Shown here piece by piece: positions 33,321-44,906 of a stretch of 64,000 nt of DNA (position 1 is the first letter of the stretch; each line of letters starts with the position of its first letter). The stretch covers positions 3,739,501-3,803,500 of the forward strand of contig WPIO01000028.1 in assembly GCA_009760855.2 (NCBI GenBank). The letters are read 5' to 3'. The notes beneath the pieces were generated by a model. The model saw nothing but the letters and a program-made list of their open reading frames with translations, did not search any database and had not been told where the DNA came from. Both the position numbers and the translations under genes were made by a program. Source of the stretch: Cristatella mucedo. Its lineage: Eukaryota; Bryozoa; Phylactolaemata; Cristatellidae.

Positions 33321-33804
33321 GACTTGTTATAACAAGGTACATTCGCTCTTTATTAGTGCCGCTATCGACTGCCGTTGGCATACCGGCGTGTATCGAGGAC
33401 CTGAGACTCATTTGCCAGGCTTCGAGGCACCAGCTTCCATCGTACGCGTCGCCACACGTCGCCACACGGACTAGCAATTATAGCAGCGCTTAGTTTTTGG
33501 CCTAAGGGCTTCATTTTAAGAACTGATACAGCGACTTTTTTGCCACACGGCCTCTGCAATCAAAGGACAGAGTCGTACCGATTATCGACTCGTCAATTTC
33601 TTCGAAAAATGCTAGGCTTCAATCAGGTAAGCCGGCTGACAGGAGAACTCTCTAAGCTGTCAGACTGTGAGTTCTCTGTGGACGAAAAAGTGGGGCTTTT
33701 AACTGCTTCATAGTAGTAGCACATTGGAATATAATTGCATTTAATATCACTAATATAGACCTATCTCTAAAATGGACTCAGTCAGCATATCTCCTGTAGC
33801 ATTT
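33321..33804. other. Unassigned sequence
   Basis: Nothing recognised. Confidence 0.5.
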
Positions 33805-34085
33805 GACTTGACATTTAGAAAGGACCTAAAAAGCGAACCCGTTTCTAACAGCATTTCAGGGTCCTTGTGATTTTGTTGTTATGTGCTTATGCATACTGAC
33901 ATTGTGCATGCTACCACTAACCATATTATGCTAGTTGACATTCTCCAAGCTACAGTATTTTAATGTTGACACGATGCATGCATGCTACCACTAACCACAT
34001 GGCCGTGCTTCCTTTGCAGCATATGCCAAGTGCCTAGAAAGAGATTGAGTTCTTTGAGGGAGCTATACAAATGTATAGTTATTAT
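33805..34085 (+). mobile_element. LINE-A 3' fragment
   Basis: Begins near the ORF end (GACTTGACATTTAGAAAGG), has the GTGCATGCTACCACTAACCA 3' untranslated repeats, the stem-loop GTGCCTAGAAAGAGATTGAG with TTCTTTGAGGGAGCTATAC, and ATTATGATTA. Confidence 0.8.
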
Positions 34086-34089
34086 GATT

Positions 34090-34540
34090 ATCTGCACGAA
34101 ATATTGGTGTCCTGCACCAAAGTGACCTTTCACGAGACGACCAGTTCAGCAGTTCCACAGTCACGTCTGCCTCATTTGCGATACGCAACGGGAAACACTC
34201 GGCGGGGCTACTTCAATCAGGACATCGCAGAAAAGTTGGTCCAAGCACTTGGTCTTTTGCCTGTCTCACCTGGAGTTATCTACTTAATTCCTTTCAGGTC
34301 TTTCTGTAAGTACAATATAGGGCAAACGTTGCGCGTAAGCTTGTCGGTTGTGAGCGTCTAAGCTTCTACATCACACTGCTTCTCATCTAAGGATGCGAAC
34401 GGATGGGTGCGCGCCGACCGAAGCTTTTGCACCGATAAATGCTCACCGCTGCTCGCTGAAGGATGCTCACGGGCTCCCTATAAAGCAGCGTATCTGCTTC
34501 AAGGTACGGTCACTCACTTTTAGGTCCCTGAAATTGTCCA
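34090..34540 (+). mobile_element. Decayed LINE-A fragment lacking a 3' end
   Basis: GAAATATTGGTGTCCTGC, AAGTGACCTTTCACGAGACG and AGTTCCACAGTCACGTCTGC match the [25 protein letters not shown] region; later GGTTGTGAGCGTC and CTCACTTTTAGGTCCCT match the RERRS and LTFRSL regions, with foreign or scrambled sequence between them. Confidence 0.65.
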
Positions 34541-35067
34541 TGTTATCAATAATCGCTTCGAAATCCTTACTTTCCAGTCTCTTAAAGTAGCGACAAAGAG
34601 ATTTAGCTTTCACAGGATTCATTCTATATGAGCCTTTCCATCGTGGTCATTGTTATTATATTAATACAGTTATCGCGCGAACCAAAAATATGCAACAACG
34701 CAACATTAGGACTGTGAATACATTTTGAAATAGCCTGTGCTGCTAAGAAACAGAAGAAAGCAGTGACTGCATCCGTTGGTGCATTTGTACATGAATTGGG
34801 ATCGGAACAAATCTAGTCTGACTTGAGGGTCATTGCAAAGGGTCTAGGTCACATGGCATATTCTCTACTCAGTGATTTAGGATCAGTTCGAATGAGGCCC
34901 TTATGAAAAGACGAAAATTGAATCCGTGACGCCTTTGAAAAATACTGTAAGAGCCAGAACGTACGTTATTGCATTAGGCCCTGTAGCACTTACCATATCA
35001 TTTTATTTTTATTTTTACCAGCTTAGAAAAAAAGCAAAATGAATACCTTTCTCCACGTAGAAATGAC
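34541..35067. other. Unassigned AT-rich sequence
   Basis: Nothing recognised. Confidence 0.5.

Positions 35068-35725
<658 letters not shown>

Positions 35726-35772
<47 letters not shown>
35726..35772. repeat. TA microsatellite
   Basis: About 23 TA units directly abutting the right end of the inverted repeat. Confidence 0.95.
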
Positions 35773-35774
<2 letters not shown>

Positions 35775-35849
35775 AGCATGTTGTTATTTTAGCTTGATTG
35801 ACTACCTAATCTATTTAGGTTTGAGTATGGCAATGCTGTAACACCACCA

Positions 35850-36720
35850 AAAGGTGACGGACAAGCCAGATGTCACTCTTATGCAACAAGACCTCACCCT
35901 CAAGACCGGTTCATCTGAAACCACTCTAATAAAGTCTGTCCGAAATCTGGGTTTTCTTTTCCAAAACGACTTGTCATTTTATATGCACATTGCCTCCATA
36001 TCCAAGCCAGCCTACTTTCAGCTAAGGAAAATAACCAAAATCAGCCTGTTTAGACGAAAATAAGAATTTGGGGACATGGGGTCTAGATTATTGATATTCC
36101 TTTCATTTAGAACTTATGGTCCGTGCCCTTAGTCATATGCAACTGGTATCATCGTCAACGCTGTAGCTGCCATAGCATTTCACTTCCGTATGAGCTTCAC
36201 TGGCTCCCTATCGGCCATCAAATCAATGTCAAGGCTCTTCGATCTAGCATACAGATCGCTTTTCACTCGCTTGCACCAGCCTGTCCACCTGACTTCCTTA
36301 ATCGTTCGGTGTGCTCTCACACCAATCGCTCCTCGGCTGCTGTTTGTCTCATCGTCAGTCGCTCTAAATTGAAATCCTTTGGAGATCGAACCTTCAGTTT
36401 GCATGCATTAAAAGCCAGGATTTCTCTGAGGCTTCTATCTGTACCTGCAATGACTTTGCGCCATTTAAGTCTCAGCAAGACGCACGTGTATTCCATTTAA
36501 ATTTCCCGTAGCCAGTGGGAACTTAACTGCATGATTCAATGCACGTTACTAGCTATCGGTCGTAATAATCGGTGGCTCTGAGTGTCCTCACGCGTGATTT
36601 AGCATGCTGGCCATAGCATGAATCTTGCTTACATTTGGTTGTCTAAGCACGATATTGTGCATGTCATCAAACATTAGTTATGGATTCTTCCGCTGCAGTT
36701 GGTAAATACCCCCAGCTAGA
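35850..36720 (+). mobile_element. Diverged LINE-A-like copy (distinct subfamily)
   Basis: Frames encode LTLKTGSSETTLIKSVRNLG, FLFQNDLSF, PAYFQLRKITKI, then CHSISLPYELHWLPIGHQI, HSLAPACPPDFL, SRSKLKSFGDRTFSLHALKA. The order equals that of LINE-A ORF2, but the residues differ more than between other copies. Stops and frame changes. The 3' boundary is uncertain; no clear stem-loop was found. Confidence 0.7.
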
Positions 36721-36780
36721 GGTAACTTTTCTTATTGCACTCATTATACGGACGGTTATTATATAATTCATTTAAAATAT

Positions 36781-36916
36781 AATTCATTTATATAGCGCCC
36801 CAAGAGAACTTAATCTCTATTCAGGCGCTTCACATATGCCTCGGGGCTCGAGCCCACGACTTCAGTCAGACCTTGGTCGGGGCGAGCACCTTAACCGCTA
36901 GACCAAACCAGCTCGG
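36781..36916 (-). mobile_element. SINE-A copy, reverse orientation
   Basis: Minus strand: CCGAGCTGGTTTGGTCTAGC head, B-box region GGGCTCGAGCCCC, GCGCCTGAATAGAGATTAAG, TTCTCTTGGGGCGCTATATA and AATGAATT. One of the best-preserved copies. A TTA run follows the head at 36917-36932, perhaps a LINE tail used as target. Confidence 0.92.
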
Positions 36917-37245
36917 ATTATTATTATTATTAAGAGTTTTTGTTGTTGCTGCTGCTGCTATTGTCGCCATGTCCAGCTCGATTAGCATCCAATCGTCTGC
37001 AGCAGTAGACCACTTTCAGTTTTCAGTGAATATCTCGCCTGATAGAGAGACATATATAGAAAATGGCTAATTTTACTTCGCATTATGATATGATCATTTT
37101 GTGTAAATATTGAGCGAAGTGCCTTTGTTTGCAAACAAAGAGCAAATACAACTAGGAGCATGCATGAGACCACGCATCATCAAGGATAAGGAAAACAAAG
37201 CTTGAGAAATACCGACTAATAATGAACATAATAAATAGATATAAC

Positions 37246-37282
<37 letters not shown>

Positions 37283-37635
37283 GCCTCAATTTTATTGTAG
37301 TATGCTGTATAATGATTCACACATTTCAGGCTTTTTGACTTTTTGAGGCAACTCTAGGAATTATTAGATTGTGCTCACCATTAAGTGATGTCAGAAGCAG
37401 AAGAGTTATTTATCGAACTTCGTCTGCCACAATGCGATGTCCTTCATCGACGGTGGTGTTTGTCGGTTATGAAGCCCGTGGCATTCTTTCCATGAAGACT
37501 ATGCATACTTAGCAGTCCAAAAGTGTAACAAATATCTTTTTAATAATTGTGTTTTCCAGTACCACTTTCGCACTCATCCCCAGCCTTTCTTATCTATCTC
37601 GCTCTCACTCTTGCAGAGTCGCTACCCTCTCTCTC
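36917..37635. other. Unassigned sequence with a TA tract
   Basis: A (TA)n run lies at about 37247-37280. No gene or dispersed repeat recognised. Confidence 0.55.

Positions 37636-37722
<87 letters not shown>
37636..37722. repeat. Compound TA-GA microsatellite
   Basis: About 22 TA units run into about 20 GA units. CTCTCTCTCT just to the left (37626-37635) is complementary to the GA side, so the whole can fold into a hairpin. Confidence 0.95.
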
Positions 37723-37726
<4 letters not shown>

Positions 37727-38404
37727 AGTTTCCGTCCGTTAAGTATGACGGGAGCAATGTGAAAAAGAAAAATCACAGCTGATCCACCAAAAACTTGATT
37801 CGGCTATCGGAAGATGAAGATTATGCGCTGCACTGCGAATTTAACAAAACTGGACAACACAAAACACAGCAGCGCATTGTAAAGCTAACACTTCGCACAC
37901 ATCAGTTTCCGGATGGTAAATACTATCCTGCCACTCTCAACGTGAACCAGAGATGGAAGCAGAAAAAGCCTGACGACTTGCTGCAGACGATGTCACAGTC
38001 ACGCCAGCAACAAGGGGCAGTACAAACAGCGGAAGAAACAGCTTTGTTGCTGTAGAGTGAAAAGAAAAGGTAGCTGTTCACCTGAAATCGCAAAAAATGA
38101 AATGTATTTTCTTTTTATTCCTTGCATTGCAATACATATATCTTGAATTCAGTGCGCTTAGTTATCAATGCGTAGACATCATTTTCCAGATTTTTCACGA
38201 TGTGGAACGAAGGAAGAAACGGGTTTGCACAAACATTGCGAAAGGGATTGTAGAGCAAAGAATGAAAGCTGCTAGAATGCCACGGCCACCCTTTGAAAAA
38301 CTTCTGTAAGTCAATAATCCCGCAAAGTTCTAGCGCTCAATGTTATTTAATAACCTTCTATTTAATAATCGGTATTGTGGAATAATCTAGTACACGCATT
38401 ATGT
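37723..38404. other. Unassigned; two short open frames of unknown meaning
   Basis: An open frame at 37795-38055 and an ATG frame at 38097-38309 (hydrophobic start KCIFFLFLALQYIYL) lie in tandem on the plus strand. I recognise neither and see no splice or promoter logic tying them together. They may be chance. Confidence 0.3.
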
Positions 38405-38672
38405 AAAAACGCATCTATTTATCAGAGCATTTAGTGAGTCCATGTGATGTGTCCTTTGTGTGCTTATGCACGCTGACTGTGTACATGATGTCACAAACCA
38501 TATTTGCCTGCTGACACTGCGAATGTCACCTCTAACCATGTTATCCTTGTTGTCATTGAGCATGCTACCGCTAACCATTCGATCATGCTTCCTTGACAGC
38601 AAATGTGAAGTGCCTAGCAATAGATAAAGTTTTATAAGTGTGCTATACAAACGTATTATTGTTATTAAATCA
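38405..38672 (+). mobile_element. LINE-A 3' fragment
   Basis: AAAAACGCATCTATTTATCAG then AGCATTTAGTGAGTC matches the ORF end; the 3' untranslated repeats, TGCCTAGCAATAGATAAAG, a decayed stem-loop and ATTATTGTTATTA follow. Confidence 0.8.
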
Positions 38673-39094
38673 ACACTGGTACTAGTAACCTATTTTGAGC
38701 AAATTTCAATCTGATGGGCATATCATTTTGAAAATGCAGACGATATATTGTTTAGGCTCTCCAGCACACAAACAAGTGGAGGGTGTGAATGCAATGCACA
38801 TGTTTTGCGAAGCACGCCATCGTGTCGTAAGATTTTCATTACTGTGGTTACGCTCGCACATTCCTTGAGCGACAGCGTTCAGCACGTTCGCAGAATGCTT
38901 CAGCACTGCACAAAAAAAGTGAAAGATTCTTATTTTGTTATTTTTTACAACGGTAATGAAATTGCATACAATTCTAACAGATCTAATTTCCGCAAGCGAA
39001 ATTGATAATGAAGTAGCTTGAAAAAGGTCACACTGTAGTGGCCTGTGACCCGTGCTTTAGGCAGGGCAGCATAATAACCAGACGTCATAATAAA
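38673..39094. other. Unassigned sequence
   Basis: Nothing recognised. Confidence 0.5.
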
Positions 39095-39290
39095 ATAATA
39101 ATAATGACTTTGTATTGCACTCTCTAAGAACTTAATCTCTTTCTAGGAACTTTAAAATTGCTGTAAAGGAATTGTGATCACATGGTTAGTAATAGCATAC
39201 ACAATGTCAACAAGGATAACACAATTAGATGTGACCTGCACAGGGTCAGCATGCAAATATGGTTAGTAGCAGCATGCACAAGCACCTAGA
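39095..39290 (-). mobile_element. LINE-A 3' fragment, reverse orientation
   Basis: Plus-strand AATAATAATAATGACTTTG (tail), GAACTTAATCTCTTTCTAGG (stem-loop) and GGGTCAGCATGCAAATATGG (3' untranslated region) match other reversed copies. 5'-truncated. Confidence 0.85.
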
Positions 39291-40141
39291 TAAAGCCATT
39301 CTCGAAGATATTAGGAAATACAATGAAATTGTTTAAGGGAAAACGAAATAATATCTCCCATGTTCTAAAAAAATGAAAAATTGTTAGCATGAGGCAGATG
39401 TGCAAAGATGTATACCCATTTATAGTTTCCCTCGCGAAGTGACAAAAGCGCGCCAATAAAAGGGAGAATATCTAAAGTGCGCAGCTGTAATATTTTTGTA
39501 AATATATAATTTCATGGATCAAGCTGGCTTTCTGTCTTCAAAATCAATTACTGTCATGCCAACAAAAAACAATATAGCATCGTACGGCTAGTATGGAAGT
39601 AGCAATAGCATATCAAGTTTTGCCATGCATTATTAGTGCAATTTTTTCATGCAACAATAATTGTAAAAACTCTGTTGAAACTAAATTAATAATAACTCTA
39701 GATATAATGGTTGTAACTTTTCGCCAAAGTAGAAGTAGGTTCGCCTTAATTGACGCCTGGAGGCGTTGATACCGACATGTGGAACATTTCTATTGGGAGA
39801 TAGCCTTCGAGGAATTGCACACAACCATCGAGGAATTGCACGCAGCCTGAGCAAAAAACTGGCTATCGTTTTAGGCTTTGTTAACTCGTTCTGTATAAAA
39901 TAATCTAATTATAAGTATTCTTATAAACAGCACTCCTTAAAAAGCTATTTTCTGCACGCGTTCGTCGGCTCGCTTTTTACCCCGCGCTTACGTTAAATTA
40001 CCAATTTTTCTTGCATACTCTCATATTTTGTTTTCCTTTGCTATCGCTCAGGGCACGCGGTTTTGACAAGACATGCACGTCCAGCATACGACTTTGAATA
40101 AAAAGACTGGCTTGCGTCGAACTCTTTGTAGCAGCATCAAT
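39291..40141. other. Unassigned AT-rich sequence
   Basis: Contains one local duplication (CGAGGAATTGCAC twice near 39810-39842). No gene recognised. Confidence 0.5.
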
Positions 40142-40623
40142 AATTAATAATAATAATAATAATAATTCACTTGATAAAGCGCCCTCAGAGAACTTAATCT
40201 CTCTCTAGGCGCTTTACATTTGCTGTAAAGTGAAATGCAATTGAATGGTAAGTAAAATCATGCTTGAAAAACAAACGAAATGAATAATATGGTTAGGGGT
40301 GACATGCACAGGGTCAGCATGCAAATGTGGTTAGTGGCAGCATGCACAGTGTCAGCACGCATAAGCACATCAAGGACGAATCACAGGGACCCACTAAATG
40401 CTGTTCTAAATAGGTGTGTTTTTAGGTTCCTTTTAAATGTGGTCAAGTCAGGGGATGTTCTGACGCAGGTCGGGAGGGAGTTCCAGGCTTTGGGAGCATA
40501 CGAACTAAATGCACGGTCTCCAAAGGATTTAAGGTTTGTACGAGGTATTTCTAGACTGTTGGATTCCGAAAAGCGGGTGGTACGATGCTTGGCCTGATGG
40601 GGTCCCTTCATTCTATGTCGTGA

Positions 40624-40696
40624 TTTAGGTCCCTTCATTCTATGGCTCCAGCCTATCTGTCAGATAGGCTGGAGCCATAGAATGAAGGGACCTAAA
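40624..40696. repeat. Perfect 36-bp inverted repeat with one-base spacer
   Basis: Arms 40624-40659 and 40661-40696 around a T at 40660. The centre is CTATCTGTCAGATAG; undamaged LINE-A copies carry the smaller natural palindrome ATCTGTCAGAT at this point. A third piece, GGTCCCTTCATTCTATG, lies just left at 40601-40617. Confidence 0.95.
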
Positions 40697-40802
40697 AGTG
40701 AGCAACAAAACCTTGAAGTCAATCCGTTGCTTGACTGGTAGCCAGTGCAGGTCGGCGAGAAGTGGAGTAATGTGGCAACTGTGACGCTCACGGCAGACAA
40801 GT

Positions 40803-41453
40803 CTAGATGCCGAGTTTTGCACCAAGCTGCAATCGCCTGATCGCACATGCTGGTAGGCCAGTAAGCAGTGAGTTGCAGAAGTCGAGACGGGATGTCACGA
40901 ATGCATGGACCAACTTAGATGGGGTATCTTTATCTAAACAAGCCCGAATTTTAGCAATGTTATGAAGCTGAAAATAGGCGGATTTGACTGTGGAGCTGAT
41001 ATGGTCGTCTAACGAGAGGTCGCTTTGGAATATGACACCTAGATTTCGAGCTGATTCAACTGGAGATATGCTGGCAGAGCCAATTTTGAGAGTCAGCCTG
41101 TCCAATCTCTGGATCACACTGGGTTTGCCCATAACTAGTAAGTTAGTTTTATCATCGTTAAGTTTTAGAAAATTTGCTGCCATCCATGTGCGGATGTCAT
41201 CAATGCATGCAGCTAGTGAGTTTAGAGAATTTGAGGTGCTCGAAGGCTGGGAGGGATCAAAGCAAAGGTACAACTGAGTGTCATCCGCATAGAAGTGAAA
41301 GCCTAGATTGTGCTTGGCAATCACATCAGCAAGAGGGAGAGTATAAACCGTGAAAAGAACCGGACCTAGCACTGAGCCCTGAGGTACTTCATATTTCAGA
41401 GGTACTTCAGATGATCTTTGTCTTACATTGCACCACATCGAGGCAACGAAAAC
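40803..41453 (-). pseudogene. LINE-A reverse transcriptase fragment, longest uninterrupted palm region
   Basis: Within the open frame that starts further upstream, PQGSVLGPVLF and, about 20 residues later, [11 protein letters not shown] are RT motifs B and C in the expected order; DD are catalytic. Then come [39 protein letters not shown] and RLDFCNSLLTGLPACAIRRL before a frameshift at QLGAKLGI. Motif A and the endonuclease are missing because of 5' truncation. Confidence 0.9.
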
Positions 41454-41455
41454 CT

Positions 41456-42011
41456 TTTCATCTCGTAGTCTCAAGATGCCCAATAGTGATACAAATAGTA
41501 GTAATAATATGCTTGCATGAAAAGTACTAAGCCTATTTCTAGGCACTTCACGTGGGCTGAAAAAGAGTCCTATCAATGACCGACGATAGCGACATGTACG
41601 TTTCAGTATCCACGAGCGCGTAGACGACGATTCAAATGACGATTAAGGCAAATGCTGTGTGAAGCACGCTCGCTTCAAACACGGTCCAGTCGAGATGTCA
41701 GCTGCCTCGCGTGACGTCAGCCGCTTGAGCGCTCCGGGCTCTGGGTGCGTACGTAGTGAGTTCAAGGCCTCTGAATGTCTCGAGTTCGCACGTCACGCAC
41801 GAGTCAGAGGAGGGAAGCACAAAGGGTAACCGCCGCCTTCGGAGTACGCACTTCTTGTCATAAGTGAGCCGGAGCGAGAGAGAGGGAAGGGACCTACAGG
41901 TGAGTGCGACAACACTGCGGGCTGATGTGTCGTGAGGCGTGCGAGGAGTGTCTGTGTGCAACGTGTCGGTCACCACGTTCGTAGCAGGTAAAAAATATAA
42001 AAGCATTTTAT
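41456..42011. other. Unassigned sequence
   Basis: Nothing recognised; moderately GC-rich after 41.6 kb. Confidence 0.5.
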
Positions 42012-42142
42012 AGTTCATTTGTATAGCGCTCCAAGAGAACGTAATCTCTATTCAGGCGCTCCACGCGTGCCACGGGGCTCGAGCCCACAAGCTCGGCCGG
42101 ACCTTGGTCCCCGGGGCGAGCACTTTAACCACTGAGCCAACT
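42012..42142 (-). mobile_element. SINE-A copy, reverse orientation
   Basis: Plus-strand TTCATTTGTATAGCGCTCCA, AGAGAACGTAATCTCTATTC and GGCGCTCCACGCGTG, then GGGGCTCGAGCCCAC (B-box region) and GGGGCGAGCACTTTAACCAC (A-box side). The head end is slightly degraded. Confidence 0.88.
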
Positions 42143-42994
42143 GCTGTTGAGCTTTGCTGCATTTGCCTATCGGCCTCTTTTTTCCGTGGTCAGGAAAACC
42201 TGCCCGGAGAGAGCTGCAAAAGTCTGGACGGCATGTCACGATCTTATGGGGTTACCATTATCTAAGCTTGATCAATTTTTTTAATTCTATCGCAAGCTCG
42301 TGCGGTGGCTCCTGAACTAAAGTTTGTATCGCAACTCCAGCACAGGTAGCGGTGCAAGTTCTTGCAGACAATGGCGGCTGCCGGAAGAGCTAGCGCCTCG
42401 AAGCACGAGGCCGAGAGGCTCGAGTAGCACAAGCAGCACGTTGGGATATGAGCACGTATGCGGCCAAACGAGAGCGGAGAACGACAGCGAGCACTGTCGT
42501 ATGACAGTGACTCCGGCGGCGGCTGTTCCAGAGGGAGTCTCACCGAGACACAGCGGGCGCACGTGTGCGGTGAACGAGGCTCTCTTTATTACTCTCAACG
42601 GGCACATATAAGGGAGCCCAATCAATCGCAGCAGACGACACGAAATATAATCTGCATTAGTGGCCCGACGCTGTGCCGCTTCAACGGCTTAACTATTGGC
42701 CACAGGTGAGGCATGTACGTCAGTGTCACGTGCTTCGCTAATTCCGACAACAGAAGCCGCAGGCGCTCCTAAAGTGTAGCTCCAAATGCCTCGGCTGAAG
42801 ATGACCGAGCATCAGACCCGGACGCGGCATGAAAGAAAATCGGCTAATCACCACTTTCGATAACATTTTCTAATCGCTTGTAAGCTATAGGTTATGGTAC
42901 GTCGGGTTCCTAATGGTTTTAACTAAGGTGTTAGTAATCTTAAGCAACTGTCATAAGCTTGCCGATTGAGCATGCTAACGTTTTTAATATTACC
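42143..42994. other. Unassigned sequence
   Basis: No gene or repeat recognised. Overlapping frames of about 90-100 codons on both strands near 42.3-42.6 kb have no known relatives. Confidence 0.5.
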
Positions 42995-43388
42995 TTTCTG
43001 AAAGTAGGCAGAGTTGACAGAGGAGAGCTGGTGTTTTCATCTAGAAAAACTTCATTTTGACAGAGCACTTGGCTTCCGTGCACAAACTAACAAGAATACC
43101 CATGCTGCGACAATCATACCACCCGCTTTTTGGAATCCATTCGTTTACCTGTACCTCGTACGAGCCTCAAATCTTTTGGAGATTGTGCCTCTGGTTGGTA
43201 TGCTTCCAAAGCCTGGAACTCACTTCCTACTTGCGTCTCGACATCCCCGGACTGGTTGTAGGACATTTCCCCCGGACGTTCCCCCAGACATTTCCACCCT
43301 GGTGGACCCTAGGACATTTCGCCCCCCGAACATTAACCCCCGGGGTAGGACATTTCCCCCTATGTTGATGAATGTATAACTAAAAATA

Positions 43389-43390
<2 letters not shown>

Positions 43391-43457
<67 letters not shown>

Positions 43458-43460
43458 ATA
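43391..43460. repeat. TA-TG microsatellite inside the foldback element
   Basis: About 22 TA units followed by about 12 TG units. Confidence 0.95.
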
Positions 43461-43832
43461 TATTTATGTATATACATGATCAAGTGAAGTTCACGCTCTA
43501 TTAAAATAAAATCAACTCAGTATTATTGGAAGGATGGATGGATGGATTTGAAGGATGATCTATAATGGAGCGAGCGGCAGCAGCGGCGGCGGCGAGCTAT
43601 ACAGTTCGGTCCCGCGGGAGTTCGGTCCCGCTTGACGCCGCCAGGCACGTGTTCGTACCCGTCAGAGCGGGCTCGCGCTATAGCGTGCCTCGCGTTGCTG
43701 CAAATGAGCGCGAAGCCTCAGAGGTCTACGGAGGATAACTCGATCTCAAGAGATCTCATACACCCTAATACGCACCAATTAAAGCGCAGAATAAGAGCAA
43801 GAGAGGATTTAGGCAGTGGAGGCGCAGCCCGC

Positions 43833-43947
43833 CCTAAACCCTTAATCATAAACCTTAAACCCAAACCCTTAAACACTAAAACTCTAAACCCTAAACACTA
43901 AAACTCTAAACCCTAAACACTAAAACCATAACACTAAACCCTAAACC
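43833..43947. repeat. Interstitial telomere-like (CCCTAAA) array, degenerate
   Basis: CCCTAAA, CCTTAAA and CACTAAAA units alternate; CTCTAAACCCTAAACACTAA recurs in tandem. CCCTAAA is the plant/algal-type telomere heptamer, not the TTAGGG hexamer expected of most animals. Its position inside a transposon-like element argues against a true telomere. Confidence 0.8.
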
Positions 43948-44325
43948 GTATACCCGGGGGAAATGTCCTACCCCAGGGGCAGAAATGTCTGAGGGAAATG
44001 TCGGGGGAGGGGAACGTCCAGGGGGAATGTCCGTATCCCCTGACTTGACCACATTTAAAAAGAAACTACAAACGCGTCTATTTATCACAGCATTTAGCGA
44101 GTCCGCGCGATTCATCCTTTACGTGCTCAATGCGTGCAGACACTGTGCATGCTGCCACTAACCATATTTGCATGCTGACCCTGTGCATGTTACCTCTAAT
44201 CATGTTACGCTTGTTTCAATGTTCATTGAGTATGCTATCGCTAACCATTCGATCATGCTTTCTTTGCAGATTAAAATGCCTAGAATGGTAAAGAGTTCTC
44301 TGAGGGTGCTATATCAAAATTATTA

Positions 44326-44840
44326 TTATTCCAGGTTCTGTGCGATATTGCTTTCTGTGAAGGGCGCAGTCATTACGACTGCCAGAAAAAAAAGCATCCA
44401 CGCAAGCTGCATTCGAGGGCGCAGCAGGTTCGCCAAGCCAGCGTTTGACCTTGAGGCCACCAGCGAATGTCAGCCGCAGATCTGCATTTAATTACGGCAT
44501 TATTTTGTCGCGGCTATGACGACAGCGGATCGAGGGGTAGCTTTTTTTCTGGCCTGCCTTGGCGGCTCCACAACGTTTTCACAGTATGTGGTGCTTGGCC
44601 TCGCGGGCTCCCCCCTCTCGTGGTCTGCCAGCTCTTGCGTAAACCATTTGCCTCGATTGGTGGCGCATTACGAACGCATGCAGGCAGATCCTGTACCCAG
44701 GCGCTCGGAACCCTGTCAGGAATAGCCGAGGAGGCGTGACAAATGGAAGCCTAGGGGGCGGGAGGGGGCGGGGGGGAGGGAGGTTTTAGCTCTTTCAACG
44801 AGCTTCCCCACACCGTGTCTCCAAGCGTGTACACTTTGAT
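44326..44840. other. Unassigned sequence
   Basis: G-rich run near 44750-44780 (GGGGGCGGGAGGGGG type), otherwise nothing recognised. Confidence 0.5.
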
Positions 44841-44842
44841 GT

Positions 44843-44850
44843 TATAAAAG
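44843..44850 (+). promoter_or_regulatory. Candidate TATA box
   Basis: TATAAAAG lies 57 bp before the ATG at 44907; transcription would be expected to start near 44873-44880. It sits at the edge of a CpG-rich block. No initiator element could be confirmed. Confidence 0.35.
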
Positions 44851-44906
44851 GCCATCTGAAGTTAAAATAAGAGCGTCTTGGGAGTTTACTGCCGAGCTTC
44901 GTACTC

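Larger units (their letters stand above)
40142..41455 (-). mobile_element. LINE-A copy, 5'-truncated, with a foldback scar
   Basis: The minus strand opens just before SSEVPLKY.VPQGSVLGPVLF, includes [10 protein letters not shown] and continues to the 3' stem-loop and (TTA)n tail (40166-40142). Between the LAPAYLSD and LPHQAKHR regions the sequence folds back on itself (40624-40696). Coding is interrupted at that scar. Otherwise it is close to the copies at 9.4 and 19 kb. Confidence 0.93.
43254..44034. mobile_element. Foldback-type element with iterated inverted termini
   Basis: Both ends carry several copies of GGACATTTCCCCC-type words, in forward orientation on the left (43258-43370) and reverse-complemented on the right (43951-44033). 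It splits LINE-A exactly between ATCCCCGGACT (43243-43253) and ATCCCCTGACT (44035-44045), an 11-bp duplication with one mismatch. Inside are a TA/TG microsatellite, a GGAT run, a GC-rich middle and a telomere-like array. No protein is encoded, so it would need enzymes in trans. The family name is unknown to me. Confidence 0.75.
42995..44325 (+). mobile_element. LINE-A copy with inverted 5' segment, split by a foldback element
   Basis: 42995-43082 is LINE-A in reverse (SARNLG to YFQL region). From about 43105 the forward strand resumes at the RTTRFSES region and runs to 43253, then, after the insertion, from 44035 to the 3' end (CTGAGGGTGCTATATC and ATTATTATT). Head-to-head order with an upstream piece inverted is the hallmark of twin-primed LINE integration. 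The segment between the two pieces is lost. Confidence 0.8.

Noticed and set aside
43833-43947. True chromosome end
   Set aside because: The array is short, degenerate and flanked on both sides by LINE-A sequence in an interior position.
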